This document shows positions 41,553 to 51,340 of a stretch of DNA of 64,000 nt, one piece after another. The first letter of the stretch is position 1. The number at the start of each line of letters is the position of its first letter. Source of the DNA: Asparagopsis taxiformis. Taxonomy: Eukaryota > Rhodophyta > Florideophyceae > Bonnemaisoniales > Bonnemaisoniaceae. A program made the translations under genes and the position numbers. The stretch covers positions 1 to 64,000 of the forward strand of contig JALQPE010002094.1 of NCBI GenBank assembly GCA_030407315.1. The letters run 5' to 3'. A model generated the notes under the pieces. The model saw only the letters and a list, made by a program, of their open reading frames with translations, was not told the origin of the DNA and searched no databases.

Positions 41553-43796
41553 TCACGCTTGACTAACACTGCCAGTGCCACTAGGACCAGCCGCCGCCCC
41601 ATTCTCCAGCCGCTCCTTCGCCTCCACTATCGCTCTCACAATCCCTTCAACAAGTTCCATCCGTCCCGCTCCCTCCTCGGCCCTACTTCCATTCGTTACC
41701 CCTTTCACATTTTCTATTCCTGTCACACTTCTCAGCGCCTGTAGAGTATTCATAACATCCCTAATTCCATACTCATTCTCCCTTGCCATCCAATGCAGAA
41801 ATCCCTCCTTAATGAACACATTCTCCCCATTCTCATCTACAGCACTGAAAAGCGAATGCTCATCCCTGCAGTCTTCCAGCGTCAGCCGGTAGAAGACAGG
41901 GATAATGATTATTTCACGTTCACCACCTGCATGGAACCGCTCCAGGAAGCACATCAATTCTTTCATGGTCCATTTGCGTGCAGCAAATTCAGGTGAAAGT
42001 ATTACGACAGCAATCTTTGCAGTCCTCATTGCATTAATCATCTTGAGGGGTGCGTTCTGCCCCGGCCTCAGTTCGCACGTGTCGAGGAATACCTTGAAGC
42101 CGAGAGCGACGAGCAGGTCGTAGAGCGGCTTGGCGATAGTGTACTTGTCTGGGCCGGCATGACTAATGAAGACGTCATACACTTCCACTTCTTCTGCGTC
42201 AGTATCTGTGCCCATGTCGTCGAGGGTGTGTTGTGTGGGGGGTGGATGTGATTGAGGGAGAGGTGGGAGGGGTGGTTCATCGCGCGGAGGAAAAGGGGTG
42301 TCGTCAGTGACGAGATCGACATGTTGTAGACCTCCAGATTCTCTTGAAAACCACAAGCGGGAAGTGTCGGAGCAATAATGGGCACATGAGACGTATTCGT
42401 CCAGAGTTGCAATGGTGAAAGACGTCCCCTCATGCTCAAATGTCACATCCTTTGAATCGTAATACCTGCTATTCGCTAACATCTCTTTGCAAAAGATGCG
42501 CGGGCCTGTAATAGCTTTGGACGTTTCAATTTCAGCATCAATTAATGGTTTGTCAAGCGGGTCTCCTGATAACACATTCCAGGATAGTGACTTGGTAGTG
42601 CGCGTTGAGTTTTCAAAAAAGTCACGGATAACAGCGGTAGCAGAGACAATACTGTCATCTGAACTGAAGCTAATTGACACGACACCTCGCCCTGGTGCGG
42701 TGTTATACCTATATTCGACAGAATCGTCTGAGGATGAAAGCGGCGATGAGTCACCTTCTTGTCGCAGCTGTACTAATGAGAAAACCCAGGATTCCAGACC
42801 TGAGAACCTATGCAACACAGCTCCATCATGTGCGTCAACAACTTTCACAATCGACTTTTCTAGTCTGGAGTAAGCAACAAGGTTCTGATCATTTGAAACA
42901 GCGACTTTCTCGATATGGTAATCCGGTAGATTGAAACTGGAAACAACACGGTCCTTGCGCTGTGAAACGTCATGCACGCTGCGAATTTCAATGCATTCCA
43001 GAATCCCGTTGCACATTACCATTGTCGCTCCGTCTGCGGAAATCCCAAAATAGTGTACATGTGGCAGAAACACATCATCTTCTTCACTGTTGGTAGCGAA
43101 ATCGCCCCAAACATGAATTTGTTTCCCGGTCCAGACGAATAATTCAGAGTGACCTCCGATGAAAAGCGATTCAACACAATGCATTGTCGTATGCTGCAGA
43201 CTGTGCACTAGTGACACATCATAACCATTGTTCCGCACCATCCACACACAGACCTTGCCTGTACAATCCCCAGAATATAACCACCGTCCATCTGAACTAA
43301 TCTGGACGCATGTCACAGCAATGCAATGCTCGTCCGATTTCCATATTTCTCTATAATCCTGCGCATCCCACAGGCGTACACTTCCATCATATGATCCAGA
43401 AACTAGCAGTCTCCCGTCAGCACTCATCATCACACTCTTCACCCAGTCTGTATGCCCCCGCAACGCAATACCTGTATCCTCGAAAGCTTGTGTATCCCAA
43501 AGCCGAATCGTCCTATCACAAGAGGCGGAGACCACCACTTCTTCTCTCCGCCCAACCGCTAGCGAAGTCACATCAGCAGCATGTGCGTCAATAGTCTGAG
43601 TCATATTCCCATTCTTAATGTCCATCAATAAAATTCGGCCGCCGTCGGTACCGAGCACTAATTTCTGATGCGTTTGCAAAACCTGCATACATGTTATCCT
43701 TTCACCTTCACCAAGTCCATCGACTTCCAGGCATCGCAATTGCTTGTGAACATGCCATATTATCACAAAACCCCGTGCACGGCAGGAATAAATCAT
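41553..43796 (-). pseudogene. NLR locus 3: N-truncated WD40-TIR duplicate of locus 6
   Basis: 747 codons matching residues 742 to the end of the locus 6 protein (51341-55834) almost perfectly, silent third bases included. NB-ARC, the helical spacer and the first part of the propeller are missing. Differences include MTQTIDAHA for VTRTIDAHA, EDTGIALRGH for EDRGIALRGH, and AGPDKYTIAK for AGLDKNTIAK. TIR starts at about residue 539 and keeps WTMKEL (Glu about 613) and LRPGQNAPLK. The C terminus is GPSGTGSVSQA. The ATG at 43796 is an internal methionine of the parent (SSGMIYSC), so no natural start exists; upstream, the sequence switches within 20 bp to a fragment of the TM-protein gene. It is either a dead duplicate or, if transcribed, a free WD40-TIR protein without the switch. 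Confidence 0.85.
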
Positions 43797-43814
43797 TCCC
43801 GAAGAATTATTAAT

Positions 43815-43925
43815 ACACTTGAGGGTTTTGTTCTGTGATGGGGCGTGGCATGGAAAGCCAGTTGTGGATGACGGTGGGGATGAGCAGTGAATTCGGCATT
43901 TGTGATATTTATTGGTAAACTATTT
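43815..43925 (+). pseudogene. 3'-end fragment of the TM-protein gene
   Basis: About 110 bp (CTTGAGGGTTTTGTTCTGTG onward, through GGGGCGTGGCATGG and CCAGTTGTGGATGACGGTGG to GATATTTATTGGTAAA) match 36443-36556, the last 28 or so codons and 3' flank of the gene at 35084. It is on the same strand as that gene and abuts the 5' truncation of NLR locus 3, marking a recombination junction. Confidence 0.88.
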
Positions 43926-44109
43926 TGAGTAGTTTCCTTCAGAACTATATGGTACCCTTATCACAGCTCTACCTACTTCCGAGTACCCCCTGGTAGTTTC
44001 AGGTCTGATGAGATTTTGCGACCAGAATTCTGCACGTCTGCTTTGCCCTGGGAGATTCGAACGCCCAGTATAAGTTCTCGCTCACGTAGCAAACATCATT
44101 CTATCACAC

Positions 44110-47100
44110 TCAAGCGAAATGGGAAGTGCGACTAGGGCCAGACGCCGTCCCATTCTCCAGCCGCTCCTTCGCCTCCACTATCGCTCTCACAATCCCTTCA
44201 ACAAGTTCCATCCGTCCCGCTCCCTCCTCGGCCCTACTTCCATTCGTTACCCCTTTCACATTTTCTATTCCTGTCACAATTCTCAGCGCCTGTAGAGTAT
44301 TCATAACATCCCTAATTCCATACTCATTCTCCCTTGCCATCCAATGCAGAAATCCCTCCTTAATGAACACATTCTCCCCATTCTCATCTACGGCTCCGAA
44401 TAGCGAATGCTCATCCCTGCAGTCTTCCAGCGTCAGCCGGTAGAAGACAGGGATAATGATTATTTCACGTTCACCACCTGCATGGAACCGCTCCAGGAAG
44501 CACATCAATTCTTTCATGGTCCATTTGCGTGCAGCAAATTCAGGTGAAAGTATTACGACAGCAATCTTTGCAGTCCTCATTGCATGCTTCATTCGTGAAT
44601 GTGCGTTCTGCCCCGGCCTCAGTTCGCACGTGTCGAGGAATACCTTGAAGCCGAGAGCGACGAGCAGGTCGTAGAGGGGCTTGGCGATAGTGTACTTGTC
44701 TGGGCCGGCATGACTAATGAAGACGTCATACACTTCCACTTCTTCTGCGTCAGTATCTGTGCCCATTTCGTCGAGGGTGTGTTGTGTGGGGGGTAGATGT
44801 GATTGAGGGAGAGGTGGGAGGGGTGGTTCATCGCGCGGAGGAAAAGGGGTGTCGTCAGTGATGAGATCGACATGTTGTAGACCTCCAGATTCTCTTGAAA
44901 ACCACAAGCGGGAAGTGTCGGAGCAATAATGGGCACAAGATTCGTAGTGGTCTAGAGTTGCAAGATTCTTTGATGAGCCATTACGCTTATATTGCACGGT
45001 CTTGAAACGGTTAATGCTGAGTGTCGGAGACTGTTCTTTGCAGACCATTCTTGAATTTACGGCGTTGTTCGATGTGTAGGGATCACCCTCAACGAATTGG
45101 TCAGGTAACAGATCTTTTGATGATGTATTCCACGATAGCGACTTTTTCTTGATTACCGAAATTTCTCCGAATCGCTCTACGACTGCGACAGCTGAGATAG
45201 TACTACTATCCGAACTGAAGCAAAGCGATTCGATATTTCGCCATGGTTCGACACTTAGCGTTTCAATCGAGTCATTTGAACCTGCATCTGGTAAAGTACT
45301 TTGACAATTGCTTGACGACGATAGTGCCCAGTTCTCCAGATCAGAGAAAGTGTGCAACTCATCTTCACTGCCCATGTTGACAATATGAACATTACACACA
45401 TCGTCAACAGAAAAGGCAATGAATTGCCGATCGTTTGAAACCGCAAGCATTCGTGCCTGAGCTGTATGAAAGCTGTAGGAAATCACACGATCTATACGCT
45501 CAGATACATCACACATGTCGCGAATCTCTGTCAGACCCAGATGTTCATTGAATGTTGCGATTGTTTTTTCATCTGGCGAAATTGCAAAACTGTCTACACG
45601 TGGTAGAAAAGTTTGGCATTCCACCTTCTCAATTCCAAGGTATTGAACGTCCAAGACATGTATTTGATTGCCACTCAATGCGAACAACTCCGAGTTGTCT
45701 CCCATACAGAGCATCTTGATAGAACTCTTCGTAGGAAAGGGCAAATCATGCATCAAAGAAATGTTACGACCACCATCACTCACCCGCCACTCGCGTAACG
45801 TACCATTGTGACCTGCAGAATATAATATGCGCCCATCGCTATTAAATAGAACAAGTTGCACATATCTGTCTCGTTCTCCATTCCAAGTCCATAGTAGCTC
45901 GCCCGCCAGAACATCCCACATGCGGAGAGTTCCATCCTTCGATCCAGAGGCCAAGAGTTTCCCATCACCACTGAGCGATACGCTTGTTACTCGATCAGTG
46001 AGTCCTTCCAACACAACCCTAGTCTTGAAACTTGCTCCATCCCAAACACGAATTGTTCGATCGTCTGATCCAGACACGAAAACATCTTTATCCGCTCCAC
46101 TCACCAGCGATGTTACACAGTCTGCATGTGCATTGATGGCCTGGATAGTTGTCCCACACTCCATGTCTATCACCAACAATCGTCCTTTGTGAGTGCCGAG
46201 AACGGCTGTCTGACACTTTGGTAACACTAGCATGCACTTGATACAGTCTTCTTTTTCAAGCCCTTCAGCTGACACAGACTGCCAAATCTCATAGTTCTTC
46301 CAGATTACAATTCTTCCTCTTGAACTGCATGAATATATACTCTCTGTCAAGTGGTTTATGAACACATCGGCAATCATGACAGCCTCGTCATAAACGAGGG
46401 ACTTCTTCATTGACCCGTCACGACCATCGACTACCGACACATTTCCTTCAAACCCTCCCATAACCACTTCATCATCTCTGGCACCAATAGACATGCAATT
46501 TGGTTCATTCTCCAGTATTAGCACACGCCTCACTAGATTCTGTCCACTTGGTAACAATCCAGGCCCGGCACGAACCCAAGGACGACGCCCGTACCTCTCA
46601 ATACTGTGGACAATACGCTCAATTATACCGCTCTCACTTTGCAGGTCACGGAGCCGCCCGAACAACTGGAATGTACATTCGCGTCGATTCTTGGCACAGT
46701 AGGGAACCATGCAAAGCGCCATCGCTCTCACTACAACAGCGAGATCAAATGCAACTTTTCGCTCTATTTGCGTCCTCTGGGACGTCTCCAGATAGTTCTG
46801 CAATAACTGCAAATCAGTGATAACCTTGCGGAATGGCAGTTGCTCTTCGTCTTCATTAATTCGCTCAACCCACCGGTAATCAGTGACCAGTGTCAGTGCT
46901 TCAGTGAAGCGCCCAGCGCCGAGTAGATGTCTCACTACATTATCAAGCATGTACGTTTCGCTCGCATCCAGACACAACCAGATATCCGCTTCACTGTCGT
47001 TGTCTCTTTCTGTTTTTGCACTTAGTGACAGCCGATACGCATCAAGCAGCTTTCCATGCCACATCATCACTTCACTTCGCTTTTGGGCCATCACCATACT

Positions 47101-48396
47101 TGTGTCAAGCAGTAGCTCATGCACGCGCACTCCTACTGTCTCTTTGCCTTCTAGAACTTCTGATAGTATACTGTTTCGCGAAAAAATCCTTACTTGAGCC
47201 ACTACATCGCTCACATTCCAGAGTTTCTCGATCACATTAATCGGAAGATACATATTCTTCTGCAAAATACACAATGACCGAAACATGTCTCCTGCAGTGA
47301 GGTGACTAGTGAGTGTTGCGGCCATCTTTTTCGATTGCCTCATCTGCTCTACGAAATTTAGGCTCACTTGCAACGTATACGACAGGCCTCCACTTAAACT
47401 TTTAGCATCGGAAAGCTGCAGGGTCTCCATTTTCAATAGCTTCCAGTATCGGGCAACAGCATTCAAATAACCTTGATCCTTATGTTGGTCTATGAGCCGG
47501 CCTACTGAAGATCCAGCAACACTCAGGGCAAGTGGCAGTCCTCCACAAGTATATAGGATGCGATCTAAAGTATTGCGGTCTTGAGCTGAAGACGAGCACA
47601 CAATGGAGGGGTCAATGTGGGCGTGATGACAAAATATGCGAAGACATTTGATGGCGAGAGGGTTTTCTGGATCGACAGAAATGCTGGGATTTTCCGGTGT
47701 AACCACTCTTTCCATGCCAAACACCCTTTTGGATGTAAACGCTTTTGCTACGTCTGAATTCCTTGTTGATGTCAGTATTTTCGATGATGCGCTGTGCTTC
47801 CCTTCCATCAATATGCACATAGTATGCAGTAATACTGCGACACTAGCATTAGTATTCCAGACGTCATCAAAGAGCAGCAGAAAGCGCTTCGTAGATAAAC
47901 GGTTCGTGAGCTGGGTGACCATTATGTGGTCATTTTCGTTTGCAATCAATTCGTTGAAGTCTTCTAGGAAATCAGGGAATACAGATTCTATGAATCCGTG
48001 CATTTGGCGGAAGAAGGAAGAGAGTGTGACGCCGTGACCAAATTTAAAGAACCAGGCACCATCTGGGAATTTAGCCCTAACATCACTGTCCATCGCAAGA
48101 GCACATAGGATGGTGGTCTTGCCGACACCACCCAAGCCGACAAGTGCAATGCAATTATTTCTTGGGTCGTCGGATAGAAGGGCTTTTTTGGCTTCGCTTT
48201 CTGGCGAAGTGGAGTCGGGTAAAAGGTCAAGCACCGCGCTGCTAACGAACGGAATATTAACCACTGTTCTGGTGACATCCACACGGGGAGAAGCGTGCGG
48301 AGAAGTGTCAGAAGTAAGAGCTTGGTGGGGCGGTGAGGAGCGAGAGGTAGTATTCTCGTTTGCATAGCGGCGCGGTGAAAACAAAGAATTACCCAT
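44110..48396 (-). CDS. NLR-like NB-ARC / WD40 / C-terminal TIR protein, locus 4
   Basis: Intact, 1428 residues. MGNSLFSPRR opens it. P-loop GLGGVGKTT (87-95), RFLLLFDDVW (171-180), LTSTRN, GLPLALSVAG. The MHD position reads VRVHELLLD, so His is kept but Asp is Glu. The helical spacer has VVRHLLGAGR and LVTDYRWVERINED. WD40 repeats include VSGSDDRTIRVWDG and LASGSKDGTLRMWDV. TIR starts at about 1222; WTMKEL carries the likely catalytic Glu (about 1296). From the codons for AHYCSDTSRLW to near the end (about 44136-44937) the DNA is nearly identical to loci 3 and 6, while the WD40 part is strongly different, so the TIR end was probably copied by gene conversion. One small TIR patch differs (QNAHSRMKHAM for QNAPLKMINAM). 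It is head-to-head with the WD40-less gene at 48604. Confidence 0.92.
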   Translation of the reverse strand: MGNSLFSPRRYANENTTSRSSPPHQALTSDTSPHASPRVDVTRTVVNIPFVSSAVLDLLPDSTSPESEAKKALLSDDPRNNCIALVGLGGVGKTTILCALAMDSDVRAKFPDGAWFFKFGHGVTLSSFFRQMHGFIESVFPDFLEDFNELIANENDHIMVTQLTNRLSTKRFLLLFDDVWNTNASVAVLLHTMCILMEGKHSASSKILTSTRNSDVAKAFTSKRVFGMERVVTPENPSISVDPENPLAIKCLRIFCHHAHIDPSIVCSSSAQDRNTLDRILYTCGGLPLALSVAGSSVGRLIDQHKDQGYLNAVARYWKLLKMETLQLSDAKSLSGGLSYTLQVSLNFVEQMRQSKKMAATLTSHLTAGDMFRSLCILQKNMYLPINVIEKLWNVSDVVAQVRIFSRNSILSEVLEGKETVGVRVHELLLDTSMVMAQKRSEVMMWHGKLLDAYRLSLSAKTERDNDSEADIWLCLDASETYMLDNVVRHLLGAGRFTEALTLVTDYRWVERINEDEEQLPFRKVITDLQLLQNYLETSQRTQIERKVAFDLAVVVRAMALCMVPYCAKNRRECTFQLFGRLRDLQSESGIIERIVHSIERYGRRPWVRAGPGLLPSGQNLVRRVLILENEPNCMSIGARDDEVVMGGFEGNVSVVDGRDGSMKKSLVYDEAVMIADVFINHLTESIYSCSSRGRIVIWKNYEIWQSVSAEGLEKEDCIKCMLVLPKCQTAVLGTHKGRLLVIDMECGTTIQAINAHADCVTSLVSGADKDVFVSGSDDRTIRVWDGASFKTRVVLEGLTDRVTSVSLSGDGKLLASGSKDGTLRMWDVLAGELLWTWNGERDRYVQLVLFNSDGRILYSAGHNGTLREWRVSDGGRNISLMHDLPFPTKSSIKMLCMGDNSELFALSGNQIHVLDVQYLGIEKVECQTFLPRVDSFAISPDEKTIATFNEHLGLTEIRDMCDVSERIDRVISYSFHTAQARMLAVSNDRQFIAFSVDDVCNVHIVNMGSEDELHTFSDLENWALSSSSNCQSTLPDAGSNDSIETLSVEPWRNIESLCFSSDSSTISAVAVVERFGEISVIKKKSLSWNTSSKDLLPDQFVEGDPYTSNNAVNSRMVCKEQSPTLSINRFKTVQYKRNGSSKNLATLDHYESCAHYCSDTSRLWFSRESGGLQHVDLITDDTPFPPRDEPPLPPLPQSHLPPTQHTLDEMGTDTDAEEVEVYDVFISHAGPDKYTIAKPLYDLLVALGFKVFLDTCELRPGQNAHSRMKHAMRTAKIAVVILSPEFAARKWTMKELMCFLERFHAGGEREIIIIPVFYRLTLEDCRDEHSLFGAVDENGENVFIKEGFLHWMARENEYGIRDVMNTLQALRIVTGIENVKGVTNGSRAEEGAGRMELVEGIVRAIVEAKERLENGTASGPSRTSHFA

Positions 48397-48603
48397 GATG
48401 TTGGCTGATGGAAAGAACGAAGGCCGGCATCAGCCATGACGGGTATTTCAGTGAAATTACATTGACCCAACGGCTGAGCGGTGGATTCAAACGAAAAAAA
48501 TGATTTCATTGTTCACATGACACTCAGAATGCCGCACGCTATCCCCTAGTTTCTTCCGTCGCTTTCACCATCCCATACCGCTTGAATCTACTCTTCGAAC
48601 ACC
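48397..48603. promoter_or_regulatory. Short bidirectional promoter between NLR loci 4 and 5
   Basis: Only 207 bp separate the two start codons, so both genes are likely driven from one shared region. It contains an A7 run (GAAAAAAATGATTTC, about 48495) and no obvious TATA. Shared control is inferred from spacing. Confidence 0.55.
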
Positions 48604-51141
48604 ATGGGTAATACCCCACCTCGTTCAGAAAGCTCTGATTCGAATCTTGTCTCCACCGCATCAGTACCTGAACAAACGACAGCCTCTGTCCACACAGACC
48701 AGCCATCATCTCATACTTCTGATATCTTATCGTCGTCGACAATCTCTCCGCTGCAACCACATTCCACTACATCCCATCGATCTGTTCCAATTACACGTTC
48801 AAATCACCCACATGGTACCAGACTCACAGTCTCCAACGTTCCGCCCTGTTTGCGCCCCATCCGTAACCTTTTGCTCGCCATTAATGAGCCAGGAGACAAG
48901 GTCAAGAGAGAACTCCTATCCGAAGTGGCTGGAAATAAGGCTGTCGCGCTTGTCGGCATGTCTGGTGTTGGGAAGACGACTATTCTTCATGCACTCGGCC
49001 ATGACAAGCAAATTTGGGCAAAATTCCCAGACGGTGTGTGGTTCTTTGACCTTAGCCGTAATATCGACCTCCCTACTTTCATATCGCTACTGCAGCAATT
49101 CTTTAGTTCTATATCTCGGGTAATCCCTGAAAATTTGAATATAGAGGAGGGAAGACCGAAAGCCCTGCCTATATACAAGAGCAGAATCTCCGAACTTATG
49201 AATCACTTGTCAACGAAGAAAATTCTGCTGCTCTTCGACGACTGGTGCGATGAAAATACAGACGTGTATGCGCTGGTGAGGCATATGTACCACACAGTAC
49301 TAGCAGAAGAAACTACTTCATGTAAAATTTTGGTGTCCACGACGAATGGCAACATCGCACGTCCAGGAAAACGCATCGAAATCGTTCCTAAAAAGTGCGA
49401 AACCGATATCAATCGCGACATATTGTGTTGCCATGCGGGTATCAAAACTTCTGATCTGCAATCACTCTCCGACGAAGACCGCAACGCCTTGGAATGTATT
49501 CTCAAGAAATGCTGTGGACTGCCGCTCGCACTGAGTATTGCTGGCATCGAGGTGAGTAAGACGATAGATCCAAAGAAGCCTCTTGGTTCTCAGGATGTAT
49601 TTGTTCAATGCTGGAACACTCTGAAGACAAACCGCACCCTGCTTTTGAGTGAGCATCCTGCTACTGGACATAAAGGTCTGCGTACGACCCTGAAGTCTAA
49701 TCTTGAATCTATGAAGTCGACACGGATGAAATTTTTGTTCTGTTTATTGGGCATACTGCAGAAGCAACCGTGTTTTCCCATAGATGTGATCCAGAAACTG
49801 TGGGGAGAGGCAGAACAAGTTGCACAAAAAAGTTTGAAGACATTTGAGCAACACAATCTAATAACGAATTTACGAGATGGTCAGAGAATTTTAGGAATCG
49901 AAATGAATGATTTGATGCACGACTTGGCGGTGGATATTGCTGAAAGTCAAGATGGAGTTAAGACCTGGCATGCAGGATTTGTTGATAAGTATCGAACATT
50001 GATATGTTTAGAAGCCAGAGCTGCAGACAGCAGTCAATGTGAGCCAGATAGATTGAATGAGCGAAGCCAATGGTGGAATCTGAGCAACAATCACAAATAT
50101 ATGATCAACCATATAGTACATCACCTACTTGAAGCCGGATGTGTCCAAGAAGTTGTGGAACTACTGGTAGACTACCGATGGGTAGAGAAAACAAACGAGG
50201 ATGACGAGCAACATCCTTTCCAAAAATATATTGCCGAACTCCAGATGTTGCGTAACTACCTGGAGAAGAGCGACAAGAAAACGGCTAAGGGACTAGCAAG
50301 TGATATTGATGTTATAATGAAGACTATTGATCCTTGCACGGTCCTCTACTGCATTGAAAACCGTAGAGAGCGTGCGTTTCAGTTCTATGACCGACTTTGT
50401 TCAGTCGAAGCTTGTTGTGCGTTGGTGAAACCATTGCTTTGGAGCATTAAGCAGTACGGGCAACTACCGTTGGCACTTGCTCAAACTTCAAGAGAGGAAA
50501 AGCCAAAGATACCAACTGTATCAGAAGACGGCACCAAAAATACTGGTGATGAACGGGTGTACGATGTTTTCATTAGCCATGCCGGGCCCGACAAAAGCAC
50601 CATTGCCATACCACTGTACAATTTACTAAAAAAGTTGGGCTTGAAGGTATTTCTTGATAAGAAAGAACTGAAATGTGGGGATAACGCACCAGAGAGGATG
50701 ATCAATGCAATGAAGAACGCTAGGATTGCCGTGGTGATACTCTCACCTGAATTTGCGGCTAAGAAATGGCCTATGAAGGAACTGATGTGCTTCCTGGAAC
50801 GGCATCGAAAGGGTAGCAGGCATGAAGTAACCATCATCCCTGTGTTCTACAGACTGTCGCTGGAAGACTGCAAAGACGAGAAGAAATTGTTCGCACTCAA
50901 AAATAAGGACGGGGAAAATGTGTTCACGGCGGAAGAATTTTTGGTACGGATGTCAAAGGAAATGGAACATACTATTAGGGATGTTCGGGCGGCTCTGAAT
51001 GATGTAGCACATATTACGGGGATCGAACATGTGCAGAAAGAGACGTGTGATAATAGCACAGAAGAGTTTGAGCGCGAGAAATTAATTCAGAAGATAGTTG
51101 ATGCTGTTCGAGAGGGAGCTGTCCAAAGAACAGGTAAATAG
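48604..51141 (+). CDS. NLR-like NB-ARC / TIR protein without WD40, locus 5
   Basis: Intact, 845 residues. MGNTPPRSES, Ser/Thr-rich linker, P-loop GMSGVGKTT (118-126). Walker B is altered (ILLLFDDWCDE where siblings have FDDVWD); the LTSTRS motif reads LVSTTNG; GLPLALSIAG is kept; MHD reads MNDLMHDL. The helical spacer (IVHHLLEAGC, LLVDYRWVEKTNEDDEQ, RAFQFYDRL, SIKQYGQLPLALAQ) then passes directly through a short linker to TIR at about 652 (VYDVFISHAGPDKST). TIR keeps WPMKEL (Glu about 726) and the conserved tail in diverged form (HTIRDVRAALNDVAHITGIEH). The WD40 part is cleanly absent: spacer and TIR are joined in frame without remnants. Paired divergently with locus 4 and convergent with locus 6. 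It may be an executor partner to a WD40 sensor, as in paired plant NLRs; inference. Confidence 0.9.
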   Translation: MGNTPPRSESSDSNLVSTASVPEQTTASVHTDQPSSHTSDILSSSTISPLQPHSTTSHRSVPITRSNHPHGTRLTVSNVPPCLRPIRNLLLAINEPGDKVKRELLSEVAGNKAVALVGMSGVGKTTILHALGHDKQIWAKFPDGVWFFDLSRNIDLPTFISLLQQFFSSISRVIPENLNIEEGRPKALPIYKSRISELMNHLSTKKILLLFDDWCDENTDVYALVRHMYHTVLAEETTSCKILVSTTNGNIARPGKRIEIVPKKCETDINRDILCCHAGIKTSDLQSLSDEDRNALECILKKCCGLPLALSIAGIEVSKTIDPKKPLGSQDVFVQCWNTLKTNRTLLLSEHPATGHKGLRTTLKSNLESMKSTRMKFLFCLLGILQKQPCFPIDVIQKLWGEAEQVAQKSLKTFEQHNLITNLRDGQRILGIEMNDLMHDLAVDIAESQDGVKTWHAGFVDKYRTLICLEARAADSSQCEPDRLNERSQWWNLSNNHKYMINHIVHHLLEAGCVQEVVELLVDYRWVEKTNEDDEQHPFQKYIAELQMLRNYLEKSDKKTAKGLASDIDVIMKTIDPCTVLYCIENRRERAFQFYDRLCSVEACCALVKPLLWSIKQYGQLPLALAQTSREEKPKIPTVSEDGTKNTGDERVYDVFISHAGPDKSTIAIPLYNLLKKLGLKVFLDKKELKCGDNAPERMINAMKNARIAVVILSPEFAAKKWPMKELMCFLERHRKGSRHEVTIIPVFYRLSLEDCKDEKKLFALKNKDGENVFTAEEFLVRMSKEMEHTIRDVRAALNDVAHITGIEHVQKETCDNSTEEFEREKLIQKIVDAVREGAVQRTGK

Positions 51142-51340
51142 CTGTTAGTCGCAACGACGCGAAAATGCGGATCCCACTAACATTGGTGAAGAATTACATC
51201 AGGACCCCTGCCAACTTCATTTTCAAAATCATGTGCAAGTTCAACATTGTAGCTGTGTCCTGAACTTCTCGAAAGTCTAAACCTTGCATTTAAACCTTCG
51301 CAATTTCTCACACTGACAATGTAATCTCAACGTAGGTGGG

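Noticed and set aside
44020..44085. tRNA gene on the minus strand (GCGTTCGAATCTCCC looks like a T-arm, with GGGCAAAG as acceptor end)
   Set aside because: No matching D-arm, anticodon arm or 5' acceptor strand at the right spacing; only about 50 nt lie between the possible acceptor halves.
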